Origin: Hymenobacter terrenus
Lineage (GTDB): Bacteria > Bacteroidota > Bacteroidia > Cytophagales > Hymenobacteraceae
Reading direction: 5' to 3'
Assembly: GCF_000972495.1 (NCBI RefSeq)
Contig: NZ_LATM01000002.1
Coordinates: 62,001-126,000, forward strand
DNA length: 64,000 nucleotides
How positions within the stretch are numbered: position 1 is the first letter of the stretch; each line of letters starts with the position of its first letter. The notes beneath the pieces are model-generated. The model was not told the DNA's origin. It saw only the letters and a list, made by a program, of their open reading frames with translations, and made no database searches. Shown here piece after piece: positions 60,783 to 64,000 of this stretch. Both the position numbers and the translations under genes were made by a program.

Positions 60783-63389
60783 TTACTTCTTCGCATCCGC
60801 GTCGGGGGCTTCCGGAGTTTCAGCCGGGCGCTCGTCGCTCGCAAGGTTCTGGTCTTCGCCGCTCTTGCTCACGGCAAAAATCAACTCGTCCTTGCCGTCC
60901 TCGTAGTCAGCTGTGATGACGTCGCCGTGCACCACTTGGGCTTTGAGGATTTCCTCGGCAATCGGGTCTTCGATGTACTTCTGAATGGCACGGTTCAGTG
61001 GGCGAGCACCGTATTTCGGGTCGTAGCCTTTCTCTGCCACAAAATCCTTTGCCTTCTCGGTCAGCTCGACACGGTAGCCCAGAGCTTGTACCCGCGAGAG
61101 GAGCTTGCTAAGGCTGATGTCGATGATTTTGTGAATGTCTTTCTTCTCTAGGGAGTTGAAGACAATGACATCATCCAAACGGTTCAGAAACTCGGGCGAG
61201 AAGGTTTTCTTCAGGGCGTTAGTGATGGTGCCCTTCGTAATCTCGTCCATGTTCTCTTGGCGGGCCTTAGTGCCAAAGCCGATGCCGGCGCCGAAGTCCT
61301 GCAAGTCACGCGCCCCGATGTTCGAGGTCATGATGATGATGGTGTTCCGGAAGTCCACCTTACGGCCCAGGCCATCGGTCAGAATACCGTCGTCCAGCAC
61401 TTGTAGGAGCAAGTTGTATACGTCCGGGTGCGCCTTCTCAATCTCGTCAAGCAGAATCACAGAGTACGGCTTGCGGCGGATTTTCTCCGTCAGCTGGCCA
61501 CCCTCTTCGTAGCCCACGTAGCCGGGAGGTGCGCCCACCAGGCGCGATACGCTGAACTTCTCCATGTACTCCGACATATCGACGCGTACTAGTGCATCTT
61601 CCTTGTCGAACAGGTAGGTAGCCAGTACCTTGGCCAGTTCCGTCTTACCCACGCCCGTCGGGCCGAGGAATACGAACGAACCAATGGGCTTTTTGGGGTC
61701 CTTCAAGCCCACGCGGGTGCGCTGGATAGCTTTCACCAACTGCTTGATGGCTTTGTCCTGACCGATTACTTTGCCTTGGAGCTCCTCGTTCATGTTGAGG
61801 AGTTTCTGGCTTTCGTTCTGAGCCACGCGCGAAACGGGGATGCCGGTCATCATGGCGATAACCTCGGCCACGTTTTCCTCTTTTACCGTATAACGCTTCT
61901 TTTTGGTCTCCTCTTCCCAGCTCTTTTTAGCGGTTTCGAGTTGGTCTAGCAGTTTCTTCTCGGTGTCGCGAAGCTTGGCGGCTTCCTCGTACTTCTGCGA
62001 TTTCACCACGCGGTTTTTCTCGCCTTTGATGTTCTCAATCTGCTCTTCGAGCGTGAGAATGTCTTCAGGCACCACGATGTTATTGATATGCACGCGAGCA
62101 CCGGCCTCATCGAGAATGTCGATGGCCTTGTCCGGCAGGAAACGGTCGCTCATGTAGCGGTCCGACAGCATCACGCACTGCTCAATGGCCTTGTCGGTGT
62201 ACACCACGTGATGGTGGTCCTGATACTTGTCCTTGATGTTGTGCAGGATTTCGATGGTTTCCTCGGGTGTGGTGGGGTCCACCATCACCATCTGGAAACG
62301 ACGGGCCAAGGCGCCGTCCTTCTCGATGTACTGACGGTACTCGTCCAGCGTAGTAGCGCCGATGCATTGAATCTCGCCGCGGGCCAAAGCCGGCTTGAAC
62401 ATGTTGGAAGCGTCGAGCGAGCCCGAAGCACCGCCGGCGCCCACGATGGTGTGCAGCTCGTCGATGAACAGAATCACGTCGGGCGACTTCTCCAGCTCGT
62501 TCATCACGGCCTTCATGCGCTCTTCGAACTGGCCGCGGTACTTGGTACCGGCCACCAGCGAAGCCAGGTCGAGGGTCACGACGCGCTTGTTGAAGAGCAC
62601 GCGGCTTACCTTTTTCTGGATGATGCGCAGGGCCAGACCTTCGGCGATGGCGGTTTTACCCACGCCGGGCTCACCGATGAGAATCGGGTTGTTCTTTTTG
62701 CGGCGGCTCAGGATTTGGGCCACACGCTCAATTTCTTTTTCACGACCTACTATGGGGTCGAGCTTATCTTCTTCGGCCAGTTTGGTGAGGTCGCGGCCGA
62801 AATTGTCGAGCACCGGAGTGCGGGACTTTTCGCCAGGCTTCTTAGCTGCCGTGCTGCCGGAGCTGCCGCGGCCACCGGGGCCCGACGAGCCGAACAGCTT
62901 ATCGTTATCGTCGTCGTCGGTATCAGGGCCGGCTTTGGGGCTCGGCGAGGCGTTGCCGTGGTAGTCCAGCGAGTCGCGCACAGTTTCGTAGTTCACGTTG
63001 AATTTGCTGAGAATTTGGGAGGAAATATTGTCTTCATCCCGCAGGATGGACAACAGCAGGTGTTCGGTGCCGATGATTTCGGACTTGAAAATTTTGGCTT
63101 CCAAATAGGTTATTTTCAACACCTTCTCGGTCTGCTTGGTGAGCGGAATCGAGCCGGTGATGCTGGTGCCCTGGGTAGCGGTGTTGCGAGTAGCCTGCTC
63201 CAGCGAGAACTTCAGCTCATCAATGGAGACGCCCAGCTTACGCAAGAGGCCAAGTGCAGTGCCTTCGGCCTCCCGAATCATACCAAGCAGCAGGTGCTCG
63301 GTGCCGATGTAGTCGTGGCCGAGACGAATGGCCTCTTCCCGACTGAGGGAAATAACCTCTTTGACGCGGTTTGAGAATTTAGCTTCCAT
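60783..63389 (-). CDS. clpC: ATP-dependent Clp protease ATP-binding subunit ClpC
   Basis: The protein has 868 residues. The N-terminal Clp repeat domain ([23 protein letters not shown]), the first AAA ([15 protein letters not shown], Walker [15 protein letters not shown]), the UVR-like middle ([19 protein letters not shown]), and the second AAA ([19 protein letters not shown], Walker [13 protein letters not shown]) are in the ClpC order. A short low-complexity acidic/Gly-Ser stretch follows the N-domain near residues 150-190. ClpC unfolds proteins for ClpP in stress. The terminator follows. Confidence 0.96.
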   Translation of the reverse strand: MEAKFSNRVKEVISLSREEAIRLGHDYIGTEHLLLGMIREAEGTALGLLRKLGVSIDELKFSLEQATRNTATQGTSITGSIPLTKQTEKVLKITYLEAKIFKSEIIGTEHLLLSILRDEDNISSQILSKFNVNYETVRDSLDYHGNASPSPKAGPDTDDDDNDKLFGSSGPGGRGSSGSTAAKKPGEKSRTPVLDNFGRDLTKLAEEDKLDPIVGREKEIERVAQILSRRKKNNPILIGEPGVGKTAIAEGLALRIIQKKVSRVLFNKRVVTLDLASLVAGTKYRGQFEERMKAVMNELEKSPDVILFIDELHTIVGAGGASGSLDASNMFKPALARGEIQCIGATTLDEYRQYIEKDGALARRFQMVMVDPTTPEETIEILHNIKDKYQDHHHVVYTDKAIEQCVMLSDRYMSDRFLPDKAIDILDEAGARVHINNIVVPEDILTLEEQIENIKGEKNRVVKSQKYEEAAKLRDTEKKLLDQLETAKKSWEEETKKKRYTVKEENVAEVIAMMTGIPVSRVAQNESQKLLNMNEELQGKVIGQDKAIKQLVKAIQRTRVGLKDPKKPIGSFVFLGPTGVGKTELAKVLATYLFDKEDALVRVDMSEYMEKFSVSRLVGAPPGYVGYEEGGQLTEKIRRKPYSVILLDEIEKAHPDVYNLLLQVLDDGILTDGLGRKVDFRNTIIIMTSNIGARDLQDFGAGIGFGTKARQENMDEITKGTITNALKKTFSPEFLNRLDDVIVFNSLEKKDIHKIIDISLSKLLSRVQALGYRVELTEKAKDFVAEKGYDPKYGARPLNRAIQKYIEDPIAEEILKAQVVHGDVITADYEDGKDELIFAVSKSGEDQNLASDERPAETPEAPDADAKK

Positions 63390-63571
63390 GCCAATAAACG
63401 TAGTGAAAAATCAGATAGCCCCGCGTCGGGCGAATACACGAATGACGGGTTGGGCCGAGGTAGCTTGAAAACAAGCTGGTTCGGGCGAAGGTTCGGGCCG
63501 GAACGAGTCCGTAAGCAGTTATTCTAACGTCGGCGAAAAATTACAGGTTACTTACTGCAAAAGCTACAGTA

Positions 63572-64000
63572 TTACTGCAAATAAGCGCCAGCCGCGGGGC
63601 CTTGCGAAAACAACAGGTCCAGAACACTCAAGCCCGGCTCAAAACCTGGGCCAAATACCTGCGGATAGGGCCGCACCAGGGTGTAGGCTGCCGGACTGTC
63701 AGGTTCTGACGATTTGGAAACGGTTTTGGGTGTCAGCCAGTCGCGTCGGTCGGTGATGGGCAACTGGGTATCAGGAAGACCAGATTTTTCGGAAGAAGGT
63801 TGCGCGGAGTAGGTAGGAAGGTATTCGGCGGTGAGGTGGAGAGGCAGAGTCAGTCGAAAACAGCGCAGCAATAACCGGAGAAATTGCAGATTCAGGTCGA
63901 ACAGCAAGATAGGCTTACGTACGTAAATATCGTGCAAGTAGTCGGCATAATACTCAAAATATGGGCTGTTTCCATAGGCAGTTTGTAAAGTGCGCCAGTG
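63572..64000 (-). CDS. WbqC family protein (partial)
   Basis: The gene runs off the right edge. The reading frame on the minus strand gives HWRTLQTAYGNSPYFEYYAD, then IYVRKPILLFDLNLQFLRLLL, and ends VFGPGFEPGLSVLDLLFSQG near the stop. These match the WbqC-like family (HWRKKHL...AYG...PYF, then LSVLDLLFNEG). WbqC proteins are linked to glycan or O-antigen loci, with function uncertain. Confidence 0.85.
   Translation of the reverse strand, partial: HWRTLQTAYGNSPYFEYYADYLHDIYVRKPILLFDLNLQFLRLLLRCFRLTLPLHLTAEYLPTYSAQPSSEKSGLPDTQLPITDRRDWLTPKTVSKSSEPDSPAAYTLVRPYPQVFGPGFEPGLSVLDLLFSQGPAAGAYLQ

Noticed and set aside
62088..63374. 428-residue plus-strand frame opposite clpC
   Set aside because: Antisense of the conserved ClpC coding region, with no family motifs of its own.

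Overview
The window looks like chromosomal DNA of a GC-rich member of the Bacteroidota, most likely the Hymenobacter/Cytophagales group. Three things suggest this. Several genes have TAnnTTTG-type -7 promoter elements and no Shine-Dalgarno sequence. Two large secreted proteins end in type IX secretion (T9SS) sorting domains. The gene order bamD - rpoZ - coaC/coaB - DUF4835 - recN is a familiar Bacteroidota arrangement. No rRNA, tRNA or CRISPR array was recognised.

Layout. 1-5.2 kb: the start of a GH3 glycosidase gene (minus), then mutL and two rhomboid proteases. 5.2-7.6 kb: mdh and tilS (minus). 7.9-15.2 kb: an LPS-transport (OstA-like) gene, then bamD, rpoZ, split coaC and coaB, DUF4835 and recN. 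15.4-23.2 kb: fabI, a CAT-like acetyltransferase, a hydroxyacid dehydrogenase, two SDR enzymes, a membrane glycosyltransferase and a CYP152-type P450. 23.2-27.7 kb is the accessory part: a 21-bp repeat array, a REP-associated tyrosine transposase (RAYT) between perfect inverted REP pairs, an AT-rich HNH nuclease gene, an XRE-like regulator gene with a 78-bp palindrome at its promoter, and an AT-rich gene-free stretch. 27.7-32.6 kb: two T9SS cargo proteins, one a repeat propeller and one PA14/Fn3/beta-helix. 32.8-40.7 kb: small secreted or lipoproteins including a Kazal domain, a dienelactone hydrolase, ACT and cupin proteins, a FemAB-like enzyme, two YtxH stress proteins, and a lower-GC beta-helix protein that looks foreign. 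41-49.5 kb: lysS, an unknown gene, a tail-specific protease, a stress protein and proline dehydrogenase. 49.6-54.2 kb: shikimate-pathway genes (DAHP synthase/chorismate mutase, aroB, aroA) with two small lipoproteins between. 54-64 kb: a metal-receptor protein, an M42 peptidase, GNAT, an acyl-CoA carboxylase beta subunit, an S9 peptidase, clpC and a partial WbqC-family gene.

Most of the window is housekeeping. The most unusual feature is a composite repeat present twice in opposite orientation (4.74-5.16 kb and 23.27-23.69 kb). In both copies the order is a REP palindrome, a strictly 21-bp-periodic array of 10-11 units, then a cluster of AAACAC-GATGTTT-type motifs. The REP half matches the palindromes around the RAYT gene at 24.4-25.2 kb, so the transposase may have spread the REP part. 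The array is open in several frames, and one frame encodes the same FAG-containing heptad in both copies. The HNH/regulator pair beside it could be a small defence or mobile module, but its function is unknown.
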